A stretch of 64,000 nucleotides of DNA from Rubrivivax sp. (GTDB lineage: Bacteria > Pseudomonadota > Gammaproteobacteria > Burkholderiales > Burkholderiaceae_C), in assembly GCA_030680415.1 (NCBI GenBank), contig JAUXVE010000134.1, positions 1 to 64,000 on the forward strand, read 5' to 3'. Under the pieces are notes generated by a model. That model saw nothing but the letters and a program-made list of their open reading frames with translations. It was not told where the DNA came from and searched no databases. Made by a program: the position numbers and the translations under genes. Positions 17,585 through 25,482 of this stretch are shown here, piece by piece. Within the stretch, counting starts at the first letter, position 1, and each line of letters opens with the position of its first letter.

Positions 17585-17933
17585 GCCCATTCGCACCGAC
17601 GACGACCTGCGTGCGGCGTTCCGTCATCTTGAAGGGCTCTACCAGGCGGACGAGGGCACACCCGAGGCCGACGAGCGAGATGTGCTGGTGACCTTGATCG
17701 AAGCCTACGAGAACAAGCACTATGCCTTCGGTCCCGCCGACCCCGTCGATGCCATCAGGTTCAGGATGGAGCAACAGGGGCTGACACCGCGCGACCTGGA
17801 GCCCTTCATCGGCCCCAGCGGCAGGGTCTCCGAAGTGCTCAATCGCAAGCGCCCGCTGAGCCTGCGGATGGTCAAGCAGCTTCACGAGGGTTTGCAGATT
17901 CCCTACGAGAGCCTCCTTGCGGGGGCCTCGTGA
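17574..17933 (+). CDS. higA: HigA antitoxin, XRE-type
   Basis: A 119-residue partner of HigB. The N-terminal half is the toxin-binding part (KPIRTDDDLRAAFRHLEGLY); the C-terminal half is a helix-turn-helix (RFRMEQQGLTPRDLEPFIGP, then LSLRMVKQLHEGLQIP). It probably represses the promoter at 17218-17263. It starts inside the end of higB. A paralogue with the same layout is at 33083-33445. Confidence 0.93.
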   Translation: MTIKPIRTDDDLRAAFRHLEGLYQADEGTPEADERDVLVTLIEAYENKHYAFGPADPVDAIRFRMEQQGLTPRDLEPFIGPSGRVSEVLNRKRPLSLRMVKQLHEGLQIPYESLLAGAS

Positions 17934-18033
17934 TGCCGACTCCTGCGCCGGTCACTCTGCCGCTCGGGGTTTATCGCGCGCATGGCCCTGGAAGGCCACC
18001 GGGCGACCACCTGATCACCAATGGCCCCCCTCG

Positions 18034-18225
18034 ATGCCCGCCTTTCGGGTCTCGGAATGGCTGGCCGCAGGCATGAGCATCGAAGACATCCTGGCCGACT
18101 ACGCCGATCTGGAGCGCGACGACATTCTGGCGGTGCTGGACTTCGCCGCCAGCGCGCGCCCCACGCGGCGGCCGAGGGGGCGACATGCAGGTCCTCGTCG
18201 CCGATCGGTTTGCCCGGGCTTTGCG
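18034..18225 (+). pseudogene. remnant of a DUF433/DUF5615 TA pair
   Basis: Bases 18034-18180 read FRVSEWLAAGMSIEDILADY and LERDDILAVLDFAA, the C-terminal two thirds of a DUF433 antitoxin; the N-terminal part is missing. An ATG at 18185 then gives MQVLVADRFARAL, which resembles the start of a DUF5615 PIN-like toxin, cut off after about a dozen residues by the convergent exonuclease gene. A complete pair of the same type is at 20511-21073. Confidence 0.55.
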
Positions 18226-18849
18226 CTACGCCCGCCGCGCCAGGCAACGTTCCAGTTGTGTCCGCGGCGCCCGCTGTACCTCGCACAGCAGCGCGTGGCT
18301 GACCGGCCGGCCCGCCAGCGCCGCGGCATGGCGTTCGCCCAGATCCTGCTGCAGCCGCAGCAGCAGGTGCGCCGTGGTCAAGGCGTCGGCCAGTGCGCGG
18401 TGAGCGCGGCCGTGGTCGGGCAGCCGGTGCAGCGCCGCCAGCGTGCCCAGGCGGTGGTTGGCGGCCTGCGGGTAGAGCCGGCGCGACAGCAGCAGCGTGC
18501 AGGCAAAGCGGTGTGCCTGGTCGGGCTCGCATTCGGCGCGTGCGGTTTCGGCCAGCCAGAAGCCGCGGTCGAAAGCGGCGTTGTGCGCCACCAGCGGGCA
18601 GCCGCGCGTGAAGCGCATCACCTCGTGCATCACGGCGCGGGCCGGCGGCGCGGCCTGCACCATGGCGTTGCTGATGCCGGTGAGCTGTTCGATGAACGGC
18701 GGCACCCAGGCGCCGCTGTTCATCAGGCTCTGGAAACGGCCGACGACCTGCCCGCCGGCCACCAGCACCGCCGCGATCTCGGTGGCACGGGCACCCTGCG
18801 CCGGCGACATGCCGGTGGTTTCGAAATCGATGACGGCCAAGGTTTCCAT
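18226..18849 (-). CDS. 3'-5' exonuclease, DnaQ/DEDD type
   Basis: A 207-residue exonuclease domain resembling DNA polymerase III epsilon. Exo I is VIDFETTGMSP, Exo II contains PLVAHNAAFDRGFW and Exo III ends HRALADALTTAHLLL. ATG 18849 is preferred because Exo I then begins at residue 5. It stands alone among TA genes with no polymerase partner, so repair or RNA processing are both possible. Confidence 0.88.
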   Translation of the reverse strand: METLAVIDFETTGMSPAQGARATEIAAVLVAGGQVVGRFQSLMNSGAWVPPFIEQLTGISNAMVQAAPPARAVMHEVMRFTRGCPLVAHNAAFDRGFWLAETARAECEPDQAHRFACTLLLSRRLYPQAANHRLGTLAALHRLPDHGRAHRALADALTTAHLLLRLQQDLGERHAAALAGRPVSHALLCEVQRAPRTQLERCLARRA

Positions 18850-18898
18850 GCGCGTGGTGCGCATTGTCGCCGCGAGGGGCAACAAGCAAGACTCTGGT

Positions 18899-19285
18899 TC
18901 AGACCAGGATCACCGTGTCGCTGTACGCGGCAACCGCGCGGTCATGGGTGATCAGGCGCAGGGGTTCGGCCAGCGCTTGCGCGACGAGCAGGCGATCGAA
19001 CGGGTCGGCGTGAATCGCCGGCAATTCCTCGGTCGAGGCGGCATGTTCCGCTGCTATCGCCAGCACGCCGTACCCGGCAGCGACAAACCAGTGCAGCGCC
19101 TGATGCCCTGAAATCGGCATGTCGCCACGGCCGAGCCGGTGCTTGATGGCAATTTCCCAGACGCTGGCCGCGCTGACCCAAACCTCGGAAAGTGGGTCCG
19201 CAATGAGCTGCCGCGCCAGCGGCGGCAGGCGCGCGTCGTCGGTCAGCGCCCACAGCGCCACATGGGTGTCGAGCAGTATGCGCAA
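18899..19285 (-). CDS. VapC-type PIN ribonuclease toxin
   Basis: A 128-residue PIN domain. Acidic residues are visible in LLDTHVALWAL (first Asp), WVSAASVWEIAIKHRLG (Glu) and DPFDRLLVAQAL (Asp), then LITHDRAV. It is of the subgroup paired with Phd-like antitoxins. The antitoxin gene lies 15 bp upstream on the same strand. The whole pair appears intact. Confidence 0.92.
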   Translation of the reverse strand: MRILLDTHVALWALTDDARLPPLARQLIADPLSEVWVSAASVWEIAIKHRLGRGDMPISGHQALHWFVAAGYGVLAIAAEHAASTEELPAIHADPFDRLLVAQALAEPLRLITHDRAVAAYSDTVILV

Positions 19286-19300
19286 GGCGGCCGCCGCGGC

Positions 19301-19561
19301 TCAGGCATCGGCCGGCGGGGGCAACCCATCGACGAGCGCCGCCGCCTCGGCGGCCGAAAGGTCGATGCTATCCGGCACCACGAACCGGCCCCGCGCGACA
19401 CCCAGCCGCTGCCCGGCACCTGCGGCGCCCTGGATCGGCACCAGACGTGCCGCCGGCTTGCCGTGCCGGGCGATCACGATCTCGGCGTCCTGCCCTGAGG
19501 CCACCCGCTCGACCAGGCGGGACAACGAGTTCTTGGCCTCGAGCATGTTGACGGTGGTCAT
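19301..19561 (-). CDS. Phd/YefM-type antitoxin
   Basis: An 86-residue prevent-host-death protein beginning MTTVNMLEAKNSLSRLVERV with the DNA-binding core EIVIARHGKPAARLVP. ATG 19561 is chosen to match the family start. The C-terminal tail (DLSAAEAAALVDG) would wrap the VapC partner. It is first in the operon, as usual for Phd/VapC pairs. Confidence 0.9.
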   Translation of the reverse strand: MTTVNMLEAKNSLSRLVERVASGQDAEIVIARHGKPAARLVPIQGAAGAGQRLGVARGRFVVPDSIDLSAAEAAALVDGLPPPADA

Positions 19562-19706
19562 GGGGGTGGGACCTCGGGGATTCAATCATTGCCGCCAACG
19601 GATTCTAGCCAAGGCTGGCCAGAAATCCACGCCAAGTCGACCGCCGTCGGCGTCCGACCTACAGCGACCCTGCCCCTGAGTGCGTCGACATCGGCGTTCC
19701 TGGGCG

Positions 19707-20393
19707 TCAGGCAGCGTGTCTTTCAGAACATCCCTCAACAGAAAGGGGCGCTGCTGCAGGGTCCTGTGCTGGTTGATGACCTGGGCTGCCGCCCTTGAGC
19801 ACCTTGGCGTCTCGTCTGACGTTTGACCACCAGGGGTCGTCCTCGGGCAGATGGGCCAGTTCGGCAGATGTGAGCACCACCGCGGAAAAGTGCACGTTCA
19901 GCCTGTCGCCCAGGGCCTGCACGGCATCGCGCACGCGATGGGCGGCGTCCAGGCTGCCGTCGTTCAAGACGAGAACGACGTCGACGTCGCTGCGCGGTTC
20001 GTCTTCACCCCTGGCCACACTGCCATAGAGCCAGGCCGAGCGGATATCCTTCTGCGACGCCAGACCTTCGCGCAAGGCGTCCTGCAGCGCCACCCATAGC
20101 GCGCCCTCCTGATCGAACAGCGCCTTCAGGGCGGCCGCGAGCGGATGCCGGGGCGCCACGGTGTACAGCTGTGAACGCGGCTGCCCCAGGACGCTGACCA
20201 TACCCTGCGAAACGAGGCTGTCCAGCACAAAGCGGGTGCCCCGCGTCGTGAGGCCGGAATCTGCCGCCAGCTGGGCCACGCTGAGCGGCGCCCCGTACGC
20301 CAGCAGCGCCCGCAGGACGCGCACGTGCCCTGCGCTGGCCAGCAGCCGGGTGAAAGGAAATCGCAGGTGGCTTTGGCGGGCTGAAGTCTGCAA
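19707..20393 (-). CDS. winged-helix nucleotidyltransferase fusion
   Basis: A 228-residue protein. Residues about 10-85 form a winged helix (LRALLAYGAPLSVAQLAADS, then LVSQGMVSVL); residues 100-190 form an MNT-type nucleotidyltransferase with SAWLYGSVARGEDEPRSDVD, matching GSx(10)DxD. Such fusions are probably self-regulating antitoxin-like proteins, but no HEPN gene is adjacent. The start is TTG at 20393, set by a strong promoter whose start point falls about 3 bp upstream. The last ~30 residues look non-conserved, so the 3' end may have been altered. Confidence 0.8.
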   Translation of the reverse strand: MQTSARQSHLRFPFTRLLASAGHVRVLRALLAYGAPLSVAQLAADSGLTTRGTRFVLDSLVSQGMVSVLGQPRSQLYTVAPRHPLAAALKALFDQEGALWVALQDALREGLASQKDIRSAWLYGSVARGEDEPRSDVDVVLVLNDGSLDAAHRVRDAVQALGDRLNVHFSAVVLTSAELAHLPEDDPWWSNVRRDAKVLKGGSPGHQPAQDPAAAPLSVEGCSERHAA

Positions 20394-20431
20394 GATAGAG
20401 CCATCTTAAGTGGCGCCGCAAGAGAAGTCAA
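20392..20431 (-). promoter_or_regulatory. strong sigma-70 promoter with operator for the HTH-nucleotidyltransferase gene
   Basis: On the minus strand TTGACT (20431-20426), exactly 17 bp, TAAGAT (20408-20403). The inverted repeat AAGAT-N6-ATCTT (20392-20407) covers the -10 box, the start point and the TTG start codon. The mRNA would be leaderless or nearly so, with the encoded winged helix a natural candidate repressor. Confidence 0.75.
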
Positions 20432-20510
20432 AGTATCTCAGAGAACATCAAAATCTCTTCGACGGCGACTGCGGGCCGAAGGGTGGCCGCTTGCAGTGAC
20501 GCCATGCGTT

Positions 20511-20843
20511 TCAGCGCAGCACCACAACGCCAGTTGCCGGATCGGCCAGTGCAGCCTCGATGACGTCGGCGCCGGACAGCAATGCCGCCAGGATGCGCTC
20601 GTTCCCGACGTTGCCCATCGCTACGCGCACCAGCTTGGGCCGATACGCGCGCGCCGCCACGAGCCGCTGGAAGTCGTCATCTTTCGAGCAGATCACGAAA
20701 CCGCCGGCAGCGGCAAAGGCGCACAACTCGGCGTCCGTCGATCGCTCCAGGCCAAGGAGCGCCACCTGACTGGAACCCGGAAACCGGACTTGAAGTGCCG
20801 GAATTATCCGGCGCGAGAGATTCTCGTCCAGCAGCAGCTTCAC
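20511..20843 (-). CDS. DUF5615 PIN-like toxin
   Basis: A 110-residue PIN-like protein: MKLLLDENLSRRIIPAL at the start, ELCAFAAAGGFVICSKDDDF in the middle. The two acidic clusters DEN and KDDDF are the expected metal ligands. Its start overlaps the antitoxin stop by 4 bp (ATGA). The module is complete. Confidence 0.88.
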   Translation of the reverse strand: MKLLLDENLSRRIIPALQVRFPGSSQVALLGLERSTDAELCAFAAAGGFVICSKDDDFQRLVAARAYRPKLVRVAMGNVGNERILAALLSGADVIEAALADPATGVVVLR

Positions 20844-21073
20844 GTCGCGGCGGCCACATGTACCTCATGCTGCTCACGGTCGGCGGCGTAGGCCAGGCAG
20901 GCGTGAATGTCGGCGTGCGTCAGTTCGGGATACTCGGCCATGATCTCGACCAGGCTCATGCCCCGGGCAAGCCACCCCAGCACGTCGCCGACGCTGATAC
21001 GAAGATCGCGCACGCACGCCCGCCCGCCGCGGCGACCCGGGTCGGTGGTGATCAACGGGTGAAGAGTCGACAT
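20840..21073 (-). CDS. DUF433 antitoxin
   Basis: A 77-residue DUF433 protein: HPLITTDPGRRGGRACVRDL then ISVGDVLGWLARGMSLVEIM, a helix-turn-helix-containing family usually paired with DUF5615. ATG 21073 matches the family start; the longer frame to 21127 is unlikely. It is translationally coupled to the toxin. Confidence 0.88.
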   Translation of the reverse strand: MSTLHPLITTDPGRRGGRACVRDLRISVGDVLGWLARGMSLVEIMAEYPELTHADIHACLAYAADREQHEVHVAAAT

Positions 21074-21093
21074 GGGCAGCGCCTCTGAGTGGT

Positions 21094-21525
21094 TCATGGC
21101 TGCCGGCAATGTAGCCGTTCTTTGCACGCAGCGGCAAGGCTGCTGGAGACGGTGCGGCGCCGTACCACCGAACGGTGCCGTGCATATGCGACGACCAGGC
21201 CCTCGCTGCGCGCGTGGGCGCCGATGTGCAGGTCGTTGACGCCGATGGGCGTGCCCAACTGCTCCAGCGCGGCCCGGATCTGCCCATGGTGTTGCGCCGC
21301 CTTCGGCCCGTAGGGCAGAACCTCGAGCCGGCTGCAGAAGTCCTCGACCACGGCCAGGTTCGCCGTCGACCGGCGGCTCTTCTCCGCCCCGTGCATCAGT
21401 TCAGCCGGGGTGATGGCGGACAGGGCCATGCGGCCGGCCTGTCGGTTGAATACGGCCAGCGCCTGCGGCGGCCGCTGCCGGGTGACGAAGATGGCGATAT
21501 TCGTATCCAGCAGATTGCGCAGCAT
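21094..21525 (-). pseudogene. VapC-type PIN toxin with altered C-terminus
   Basis: The N-terminal ~110 residues are a good VapC (LRNLLDTNIAIFVTRQRPP, ITPAELMHGAEKS, GVNDLHIGAHARSEGLV). After HARSEGLVV the family continues with a TNN/REF segment carrying the last metal ligand; here it is replaced by unrelated basic sequence, so a frameshift or deletion has removed the end of the PIN fold. The ATG at 21525 overlaps the vapB stop (TGATG). Confidence 0.7.
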
Positions 21526-21760
21526 CACAGACCTTCGCGAGGCGGCTGCTCCTGCGTGGCGCGTTCGGGCAGGAAGTCATCGCTCACTCTCGGGGCATCG
21601 TCGGCAAAGAAGCTGTCCCATTCGTGCCCCACCGGCACGATGATGCGCTCGGCACCGCGCACCCGGACTTCCACACGCTTGACGTGCGGCGGCAGCCGCG
21701 CGTCGGCGGGCAGGCGAACGGCCTGCGATCGGTTGTTGGTGAAGACGGGGACGTGCTCAT
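21525..21760 (-). pseudogene. VapB antitoxin frameshifted at its start
   Basis: A clear VapB reading frame (VFTNNRSQAVRLPADARLPP, then RIIVPVGHEWDSFFADDAP) ends at the TGA overlapping vapC. No ATG, GTG or TTG opens this frame. An ATG at 21760 followed by AGCACG is in the wrong frame; one lost base after ACG would restore the family start. With vapC also broken, the module is probably dead. A sequencing error at the start cannot be excluded. Confidence 0.6.
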
Positions 21761-21846
21761 GGTCGCACCTGGCGGGGATGGATGCAGCATGAGCATATGG
21801 CAGGCGGTTCGCGCCGGCACCGGTGGCCGACGCCCTGCGAAACGCC

Positions 21847-21919
21847 GGTGACGAATCTGGTCACCTTTTGCGCGTCTGCGCGGCCGGCCGGCGCCCGCGG
21901 GTGACCAATCGCGTCACCC
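21847..21919 (+). promoter_or_regulatory. two inverted-repeat activator sites upstream of pilA
   Basis: GGTGACGAATCTGGTCACC (21847-21865) and GGGTGAC-N7-GTCACCC (21899-21919) share the GGTGAC/GTCACC half-sites. Their centres are about 53 bp apart, near five helical turns, and 61 and 114 bp upstream of the -24 element, the normal range for an enhancer-binding protein. PilR or another sigma-54 activator is the natural candidate. Confidence 0.6.
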
Positions 21920-21968
21920 GATGTGAACAAATGCGCGCGAATGCGTGTCTGCGACGGCCTTTCGTGGC

Positions 21969-21985
21969 TGGCACGACCCCTGCAT
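21969..21985 (+). promoter_or_regulatory. sigma-54 promoter of pilA
   Basis: TGGCACGACCCCTGCAT matches the -24/-12 consensus, with GG and GC separated by exactly 10 bp and a single mismatch in the -12 element. It is about 50 bp upstream of the pilin ATG. pilA genes are classically sigma-54 dependent. Confidence 0.8.
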
Positions 21986-22033
21986 TCAGGGGGGTGTCCG
22001 AGTCCCCATTCCCCATCCCAAGGAGCGCCATCC

Positions 22034-22504
22034 ATGAAGCGAGTTCAACAAGGTTTCACACTGATCGAACTGATGATCGTCGTTGCGATCATCGGCATCC
22101 TGGCCGCGGTTGCGCTGCCGGCGTATCAGGATTACACGAAGAAGGCCAAGATGTCGGAAGTCGTGCTGGCCGCATCTGCTTGCCGCACCGCCATCACCGA
22201 GACCATTCAGTCGGCGACGGCTTTGCCCGCAGCCAATGCATGGGGCTGTGAAGTCACCGCGGGTTCCGGGTCCAAGTACGTCAACAAGGTCGAGACCGAT
22301 GCCACCGGCAAGATTTCGGTCACAACCCAAGGCTTCGGCGACGCCGCCATCGACGCGAAGATCCTCACGCTCAAGCCATTCGCGGATGCAGGCTTCACGA
22401 CGCCACCGGCAGCTGGCGGCACCGTTGCCGCCTGGCGTTGCGGCAACGTTGCTGTAGACCTCACGACCGTACCCAGCAAGTTCCTGCCCGGTTCCTGCAA
22501 GTGA
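22034..22504 (+). CDS. pilA: type IV major pilin
   Basis: A 156-residue prepilin. A six-residue leader MKRVQQ precedes the PilD cleavage site [19 protein letters not shown], with the essential Glu5. The C-terminal domain has a Cys pair ([20 protein letters not shown]), the D-region loop of type IVa pilins. AGGAG lies at 22021. It is driven by the sigma-54 promoter above and ended by the hairpin at 22525-22549. The downstream gene appears to be what is left of its glycosyltransferase. Confidence 0.95.
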   Translation: MKRVQQGFTLIELMIVVAIIGILAAVALPAYQDYTKKAKMSEVVLAASACRTAITETIQSATALPAANAWGCEVTAGSGSKYVNKVETDATGKISVTTQGFGDAAIDAKILTLKPFADAGFTTPPAAGGTVAAWRCGNVAVDLTTVPSKFLPGSCK

Positions 22505-22524
22505 CCTGAATATCGGAGCGAAGC

Positions 22525-22549
22525 GGGCGGCCTGCGGGCCGCCCTTTTT
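22525..22549 (+). terminator. rho-independent terminator after pilA
   Basis: GGGCGGCC, loop TGCG, GGCCGCCC, then TTTTT. It is 20 bp after the pilin stop. Confidence 0.9.
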
Positions 22550-22550
22550 C

Positions 22551-22628
22551 ATGAAGAGCTTGTTCTTGGTGCTCGGTCTTGGCGGCCTGTTCCTGGGTTG
22601 GAACGCCCCGAATCACTATCCGCCTTGA
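22551..22628 (+). pseudogene. possible 5' stub of a pilin O-oligosaccharyltransferase
   Basis: An ATG at 22551 directly after the pilA terminator gives MKSLFLVLGLGGLFLGWNAP then NHYPP and stop. The hydrophobic start and the PNHYPP phrase fit the first membrane segment and loop of PglL/TfpO-type enzymes, which often follow pilA. A repeat copy begins six bases later. The 3' end of such a gene lies at 28796-29293. The assignment of this short stub alone is weak. Confidence 0.4.
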
Positions 22629-22633
22629 AAGGC

Positions 22634-22728
22634 TGGGGTCAGGTCTTAAGCTTTAAGCCCCCCACCTTCCCAGACACCCAAGCGGCCTTCGGGCCGCTTT
22701 TTTTTCCCGCCCGTGAGCGCAAATCCCA
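22634..22728 (+). repeat. GGGGTCAGGTCTT repeat, copy A (left flank of HExxH gene)
   Basis: The copy starts TGGGGTCAGGTCTTAAG, contains the hairpin GCGGCC-TTCG-GGCCGC followed by eight Ts, and ends GTGAGCGCAAATCC. It is over 90 percent identical along its length to copy B at 23941-24030 in the same orientation. The hairpin could act as a terminator. Confidence 0.85.
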
Positions 22729-22810
22729 CGAGGGAAGTCGGCGTCAGGTCTTCACTCTTGAAGTCATGCCTCTTGCCCCCAGTGGCCCACTGTCCCGCAC
22801 CGAGCCCCAG

Positions 22811-22985
22811 CCGGTTTCAACCACCACGAGGCTGCTTGACAGGTTCCCTGCAGATGCCGCGGCCCGCAGGGCTGACAGGATCGTCGGTGGTCCTTGCCGA
22901 TGGGTCGCCCACGCCACGCCCGGGACGATCTTGAAGTCGTCGTGGTGTTCCGTGATGTCGCGATGCGCTTTGCATACCCGTCTTC
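22811..22985 (-). pseudogene. decayed HepT-like HEPN gene fragment
   Basis: The minus strand reads HDDFKIVPGVAWAT then ILSALRAAASAG, a degraded form of the HEPN C-terminus. Its DNA aligns base for base over ~150 bp with the truncated HepT at 36011-36184, including the shared blocks GCAGGGCTGACAGGA and GATCTTGAA. It lacks the RNase motif and an open frame. It sits between repeat copy A and the HExxH gene. Confidence 0.5.
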
Positions 22986-23044
22986 GATGCCGCATCTCGG
23001 CATCCCGGCTGCCGGCGAACACCCTGTTGCGGGATTCCGAGCGT

Positions 23045-23073
23045 TTGATGGGCCAACCAGCGAATGCTAGAGT
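23045..23073 (+). promoter_or_regulatory. putative promoter of the HExxH gene
   Basis: TTGATG (23045-23050), 17-bp spacer, TAGAGT (23068-23073). The implied leader is about 53 bases to the ATG at 23133. Confidence 0.5.
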
Positions 23074-23132
23074 GGCCCGAGGACGTCGGACGATGCCCGT
23101 CTTGAGTCCGCTTACGGCTGGAGCAACGCAAC

Positions 23133-23930
23133 ATGAGTGCAGAAGACGTTCGTGCCAAGGTCAGAGCGGTGATCCCCGACACCAAGGCGCAGATGGCGGT
23201 TCATCTGAACGATCGTGTCAAGGAGCTGAAGGCCCTGGGCCTTTCGTCCACCGTGCCGACTCAGCGCGACCTGATACCGGTGCTCGCCGCCAACATGGCG
23301 GCGAAGTCAGGCGGCGACGCGAAGTCCAAGATGACCGATGCCGAGGGGCAGATCATCGGCAACAACACCACCGCGCTGACCTTGTCCGACGACCGCTATG
23401 TCGGCCTGGACGGCGGGTCGCCATTCGACGAGCTTCACGAGCTCATCCACATCTGCTCGGCCAAAGGCGGGGAGTCGCCGCTGCACGAGTGGAAACTGCA
23501 GATGAACGAAGGCGCGATCAATGTCTTCGCGCTCTTGACCGCGCCCGCGGCCGGCGTCAAGGTCGACGATCGCTACACCGACGAGACGCGCATTGCGCAG
23601 AAGCTCCTGAAACTCATCACGACATACGGCAATGAGAATGAAGGCTACAAGGCGCTCTATGGCATGACATTCTGCGGCGACCGGGCCGAGCACTTCAGGG
23701 CACAGTTCTTCGGCCTGGTCGGCGCTGCCTACAACGCCATTCCGGCCACGACGGTGCCGGGGAAGGAAGGCAAGCCCGCGACCTCAACCAAGTTCAGGCC
23801 GGACGGCAAGACGCCGAAGCCCGCCACGGAGAGAACCTGGACCGACAACGCGGCTGGCGATGAGTTTGCCTCCAAAGTGCAGAACTGGAGCGTCAAGTGG
23901 CTCGAAGATCGCCTGCCGGCCCTGCCGTGA
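23133..23930 (+). CDS. unrecognised protein with gluzincin-like HExxH motif
   Basis: A 265-residue protein that I do not recognise by name. Residues 102-106 are HELIH, in the context FDELHELIHICS, and residue 126 is the Glu of QMNEGAINVFALL, giving the HExxH...E layout of gluzincin zinc peptidases. Similar HELIH / NEG pairs occur in toxin-type metallopeptidase domains of injected effectors. There is no signal peptide or membrane segment. The gene lies alone with its own promoter between two ~90-bp direct repeats. About 50 bp of its 3' part is duplicated at 30724-30777. Peptidase activity and a toxin or effector role are inferences. Confidence 0.65.
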   Translation: MSAEDVRAKVRAVIPDTKAQMAVHLNDRVKELKALGLSSTVPTQRDLIPVLAANMAAKSGGDAKSKMTDAEGQIIGNNTTALTLSDDRYVGLDGGSPFDELHELIHICSAKGGESPLHEWKLQMNEGAINVFALLTAPAAGVKVDDRYTDETRIAQKLLKLITTYGNENEGYKALYGMTFCGDRAEHFRAQFFGLVGAAYNAIPATTVPGKEGKPATSTKFRPDGKTPKPATERTWTDNAAGDEFASKVQNWSVKWLEDRLPALP

Positions 23931-23940
23931 TCCCTAAGAA

Positions 23941-24030
23941 TGGGGTCAGGTCTTAACCTTTAAGCCCCCGCCTTCCCACACACCCAAGCGGCCTTCGGGC
24001 CGCTTTTTCACGTCCGTGAGCGCAAATCCG
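23941..24030 (+). repeat. GGGGTCAGGTCTT repeat, copy B (right flank of HExxH gene)
   Basis: A direct repeat of copy A at 22634-22728, including the GCGGCC-TTCG-GGCCGC hairpin plus T-run and the GTGAGCGCAAATCCG end. The two copies bracket a 1.2-kb segment holding the HExxH gene and the HepT remnant. The nearest copy lies 10 bp after the gene's stop. Confidence 0.85.
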
Positions 24031-24233
24031 ATGGGCGTGCAGGATCTCGGTGGTGATGGCTGGCCTTCGCTGGGGCACCTCGGCATCGAGCCCTGAGCCC
24101 ACCGACGCATCTAGTGTGGTGCGCTTGAAGTCCTTGCACTTCTAGGGTAAGCGTCTAGCCGCGGCATCTTGATGCCGCTCGGCGCACTGGCGAAGATCGT
24201 GTCCACCAAGGTTTCAGTGGACACGAGGACGCG

Positions 24234-24623
24234 ATGGATGGAGTGGCAGTTGAGGGTCGACGGCGGCGACGCACTCACAGTGCGGAGTTCAAGACACGGG
24301 TGATGCAGGCGTGCGGACATCCGGGGGTGTCGGTCGCATCGGTGGCGCTGTCGCACGGTTTGAACGCCAACCTGGTGCGGCGCTGGTTGAGCGGGCGAGA
24401 CTCGGGTTGCGGGAGTGCTCTGGCATTGGGGGCTGCGCACTCTGTGCAACGGGCGGCCACTGGGGTTGCCGGAACGTTTGTGCCGGTGCAACTCGCGGCG
24501 GCCGACCCGCCGCCGAGTGACATTCGACTCGAGCTGCGCCGCGGGGCCGCCACCATCGTCGTCAACTGGCCCGCCCGGGAAGCGGCGGCCTGCGGCAGCT
24601 GGCTGCGCGAGTGGCTGCGATGA
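24234..24623 (+). CDS. tnpA: IS66 accessory protein TnpA
   Basis: A 129-residue helix-turn-helix protein of the IS66 OrfA type: RRTHSAEFKTRVMQACGHPG and ASVALSHGLNANLVRRWLSG. It is required with TnpB for transposition. Its stop overlaps the tnpB ATG (ATGA). Confidence 0.92.
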   Translation: MDGVAVEGRRRRRTHSAEFKTRVMQACGHPGVSVASVALSHGLNANLVRRWLSGRDSGCGSALALGAAHSVQRAATGVAGTFVPVQLAAADPPPSDIRLELRRGAATIVVNWPAREAAACGSWLREWLR

Positions 24624-24961
24624 TCCGCATCGACGCCATGTGGCTTGCTGTCGAGCCCATCGACATGCGTGCCGGAGCCGATCGTCTCCTGGCCCGGGTC
24701 GTGCAAGTCTTCGGCGCGGCCCGTGCGCATCACGGTTACCTCTTCGCCAATTCCCGCTCGACGCGCATCAAGCTACTGGTGCACGACGGCTTCGGTGTTT
24801 GGTGTGCAGCGCGCCGCCTGAACGCGGGCAGCTTCGTGTGGCCGCGCCAGGCCACGGCCGATGCGGCGCCCGTCACGCTCACCGCCGATCAGTTCGGCGC
24901 CCTGGTGCTCGGGCTGCCATGGCAGCGCCTGGAGCAGATGCGGGTGATCACGCGGATGTGA
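24620..24961 (+). CDS. tnpB: IS66 accessory protein TnpB
   Basis: A 113-residue IS66 Orf2 protein with the characteristic VEPIDMRAGADRLLARV and GYLFANSRSTRIKLLVHDG. ATG 24620 is chosen for the coupled overlap with tnpA. Length is normal. Confidence 0.93.
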   Translation: MIRIDAMWLAVEPIDMRAGADRLLARVVQVFGAARAHHGYLFANSRSTRIKLLVHDGFGVWCAARRLNAGSFVWPRQATADAAPVTLTADQFGALVLGLPWQRLEQMRVITRM

Positions 24962-25032
24962 TCGACCGCTGGGCAGCGGCAAGCCGGTCGTTGCCCGTGC
25001 AACCTCACAGCCCAGCGCATAGAACTCAACGC

Positions 25033-25359
25033 TCAGCGCTGGCGGGACTCGCCCTGCCTGGGACGACCCGGGCGAGCGCGCTCCTCAAGGCCCGCCAACC
25101 GATCCTTGAAGAAGCGTTTGCGCCATTGACTCACGATCTCACGGCGCGTATCCAGGCGAGCGGCAATCTCATCGTTGCCGAGGCCTCGGGCAGCCATCAG
25201 GATCATCCTGGCTCGAACCACTTCGAAATAGGGCAACGTATATCGCACCGCCCGCCGGTTCAACTCCGCCGCCTCTTGGGCTGACAACTCGATGTGGAAC
25301 GGACTGACTCTTGGCATCTCAGGGCTCTCGAACCGGGACCTTGCAATCCTGTCGCGCAT
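25033..25359 (-). pseudogene. IS630-like transposase N-terminal fragment inside the IS66 element
   Basis: A 108-residue frame with the N-terminal helix-turn-helix of IS630/Tc1-type transposases: YTLPYFEVVRARMILMAARG, then NDEIAARLDTRREIVSQW and a GRPR tail. The DDE catalytic domain is absent. It lies on the opposite strand between tnpB and tnpC, so it is either the scar of an IS630 insertion or a passenger regulator carried by this IS66. Upstream sequence near 25380-25430 is AT-rich. Confidence 0.7.
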
Positions 25360-25482
25360 GGCGCAGTGGCATCATTCCAATACGTTATTGTACTTATGCA
25401 AAAGCCTACTCTAATGGAGCCCAAAGAGCAATACGAAAATGCACCGATGGCGCTGTGAAAGTTGGCCCGGCACAATACAAAC

